A stretch of DNA of 64,000 bases from positions 38,050,660-38,114,659 of the forward strand of contig OY720350.1 of NCBI GenBank assembly GCA_963082975.1, written 5' to 3'. Shown piece by piece: positions 61,627 to 64,000 of the stretch. The notes below the pieces were generated by a model that searched no databases, was not told where the DNA came from, and saw nothing but the letters and a program-made list of their open reading frames with translations. Source of the DNA: Labia minor (Eukaryota > Arthropoda > Insecta > Dermaptera > Spongiphoridae). Every line of letters starts with the position of its first letter. Position 1 is the first letter of the stretch. A program made the position numbers and the translations under genes.

Positions 61627-62339
61627 TAGTAGATATATACACCTAATCTCTATCTATGAATTATACGTAAAAATAAAAAAATGTTATTAAGGTTAATCAT
61701 AATAAATTCTAATCTTAAAATATAAAATGATATTTTTCTTAGATTTACTAGAATATAAAATTATTACTAATGAAATTATTTAATTTATTTGATTTATTTT
61801 AAAACAAAGATTTTAGATATTTATATTATTTATTTACTTTATTGATTAAAATTTCTAAATTTCGTCGAACTATTACTAGTACCAGCCGCTGCTAGGTACT
61901 TTAAAAATAAATATTCTTTAACTGAGAATATTGTTTAAGAATAATATAAGTCTGTCAGTGGATATTGATAAATTAGTTTAACTGATCATTGTGAATAACT
62001 CAATTTAAACATAATAGATAGATCATCAGTCGATTTCTTTCTACAAAAACGCAGAAATCATTTTTTTCTTATAAAACTTTTGATAAGAATTTATATTACA
62101 TTTAGAGAACTTATCCATAAATATTTGAAAATTAATGCAAAATAAATATTTCCAAACACAATTCTTTAAATATATAAAGTTTCCATTTTTAATAAATTTA
62201 ATAATATTATTAGAGTCCGACAAAATTAACTTGAAACTACCCGCAATCACAATTATTTTACAGTTTAAAATTTTAAAATTAATTAATAAATTGATTCAAA
62301 TAGCCTTATTTTGGCCTACTTTTTTCTACAGCTTAGCTC

Positions 62340-62361
62340 TATTTGTCATGATCCGCCACTG
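62340..62361 (-). mobile_element. Isolated TIR-like terminus (CAGTGGCGGATC)
   Basis: Reads CAGTGGCGGATCATGAC inward on the minus strand and resembles the end at 36666. No partner terminus or duplication found. Confidence 0.35.
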
Positions 62362-62762
62362 ATGATATTTATTTAAAATAATAATTAAAGAATATCAATT
62401 CAATTAACATATCCAATAAAAATATAATCTAATAAATTTAATTAAAAGAAATAAAATAAGAATTTTAATTGGAAAATGAACGTTTATCTATATTTTTTTT
62501 TAAATTAATTTAATTATGATAAATTTTAACACTTTTTAATTTTGTTTTCTGCAACAATTTAGGCCAGCTTATGCATAAATTTGCCAATCAAACATCACGA
62601 AACTTTACATAAATTTCCTTAAAAGAGTTTTATACCGAAAATTGATTTCATATTTGATAATATGAATAAATTGATTATTTATCTATTTCCTATGAGCAAT
62701 TAATATTTAGGTAATTTTAAGTCATATATTTATAAAAAAATTTGCTATTATAATAAAATAAT

Positions 62763-63185
62763 TTAAAAAATTATTCCATATGAATTATGAATATTGAAAA
62801 TGAAGATTATTATTTAAAATAAATAAAGGACAAAATATATGAAACAATTTCAAATAATTTAAAAGAACATAAAAAATATAGTCATAAAACATATAGCCCT
62901 TAAACATAAGTATTAATGGACCGAAAGACAGAAAAGTATGACCTGTGGATATAACATAATATATTTTTTGTAATATGATTAGAAAATATTATTAAAATAA
63001 ATATTTTTTATTTTATTTATAATATTTTGTCCTGCGCCATTTTTTTTTATTATTAAAATTCCTATTTTAAATTAAGAAAAAACTGATGAGGCTGTAACCA
63101 ATACAGATCGATTTTTCTTTATAAATATTATATATGTGTGAATTTCAAAAAAATGCCTAGAATGGTTTAATATTTCAAAAATACA
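62763..63185 (-). repeat. Dispersed repeat R3 copy 2
   Basis: Partner of 28933-29490, with an internal deletion that shortens the AATACTTACTTAATT region and the GCGTTGCCCGCTGCC block. It ends just before HLN-A copy 13. Confidence 0.5.
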
Positions 63186-63199
63186 AATATATATACACA

Positions 63200-63812
63200 T
63201 TTTTACTATCTCGCCAGAGATAGTATTGCGATCACGAAAATTTTCGATGTTGAGATTTTGATGTTTTTATACGTTTTGAAGGTTCCTGAATCATTTTCAC
63301 TAAGGTTGAGATAAATGTCTATGTGTGTATGTGTGAGTATGTATGTATGTAACCAAGATTACCCAAAAACGGTTTGAGCTAAAATCATGAAATTTGGTAC
63401 ATGGACATTATTCAAAATTCATAGTTTTCTATCAACTTTTGAGAAATGTAGCTCAACCGGAAGAGGGTCATTACTTACAACGTTTTGATTTTTTTTCCTC
63501 TAAAGTGACCGTAAAAATAAAGATATATGTTTGATAATTTTTCACATAATTAATAATTGTATAAAACTGCTATATATAGAATTTCAGCTTGATTGAATCG
63601 CTGAAAGTACCAGAATTAATTTTTTAACACTGCAAATCTCACGCGCCAACACGTGACGTGATGCCATCAACAAAGAGCCAAACATGCGCTGGTTTAATAA
63701 ATATTATTTATTAATTTTAATTTATAATTTAATTAATTTAATTTAATTTAAATTAATATATGTTATTTAATCCAATTCAAATTTGCGAGATAGTCGAGTG
63801 GAGACACTCCAG
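63200..63812 (+). mobile_element. HLN-A copy 13, full length
   Basis: One of the best-preserved copies: perfect 5' hairpin, TGTGTATGTGTGAGTATG microsatellite, full core, GCGAGATAGT and GAGTG-GAGA-CACTC hairpin. A good basis for a family consensus. Confidence 0.88.
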
Positions 63813-63872
63813 ATTTTTGCTAGTATAATAAGATAAGATATATATATATCTTATGTCTTAATATAATAATAT

Positions 63873-63906
<34 letters not shown>

Positions 63907-64000
63907 ATTAATTAAATTTAAATTCGAGTAATAAATAAATTGGGAACGAATTCTCCAATTTATATTCAAGCGTGAACATTTCCAATTAATAAACAAAAAA

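Noticed and set aside
62041-62362. Overlapping hydrophobic frames on both strands
   Set aside because: AT-rich composition gives Ile/Phe/Lys/Asn-rich translation; no family features.

Overview
The window is very AT-rich nuclear DNA from an arthropod, most likely an insect. The evidence is spliced genes with short GT-AG introns, a eukaryotic tRNA gene without encoded CCA, several mariner lineages, hAT and Tigger/pogo DNA transposons, an RTE-type LINE fragment and many Helentron-like rolling-circle repeats. I could not place it to order. There is no sign of a bacterial, organellar or viral segment.

Only three genes are well supported. (1) A taxilin gene on the + strand (51150-54703) has nine coding exons that join in frame into a 472-residue coiled-coil protein; a possible alternative first exon with its own TATA box lies at 49594-49699. 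(2) One 5' coding exon of a prostaglandin-receptor-like class A GPCR lies on the - strand (28087-28500) and covers TM1 to the end of TM3; the rest of the gene was not found and is probably outside the window. (3) A tRNA-Thr(AGT) gene lies on the - strand (48061-48134). The three show no functional connection.

Most of the rest is transposable-element debris in AT-rich spacer. The dominant components are Helentron-like (HINE/DINE-1-like) non-autonomous families, called here HLN-A (13 copies or fragments), HLN-B (6) and HLN-C (1). All start TTTTTAC. All carry a pyrimidine-rich or GT-type microsatellite and a shared AAATTTGGTA / AACCGGAAG core. HLN-A and HLN-B also end in a subterminal inverted repeat plus a short perfect hairpin. 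Other elements: five mariner lineages or fragments (9299, 14745, 24290, 29492, 47208, 61111), a Tigger-like deletion derivative with intact TIRs (41054-42054), and hAT-type elements with exact 8-bp target duplications at 7425, 15307, 18250, 25140 (only 39 bp), 38761 and 39137.

Region by region: 1-9 kb, LINE tail, HLN-A/B, small hAT elements; 9-19 kb, mariner fragments, nested HLN-B, hAT elements; 19-28 kb, HLN-A, HLN-C, mariner; 28-31 kb, GPCR exon and a Mos1-like mariner; 32-36 kb, three HLN-A copies and a GC-rich repeat; 36-42 kb, foldback palindrome, a three-level transposon nest and the Tigger-like element; 42-46 kb, HLN-B remnants and the second GC-rich repeat inside a widely spaced TIR pair; 47-55 kb, mariner tail, tRNA, taxilin; 55-64 kb, HLN-A/B and a mariner deletion derivative. 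Translations, splice sites, TIRs and TSDs were read by eye; no database or folding program was used.
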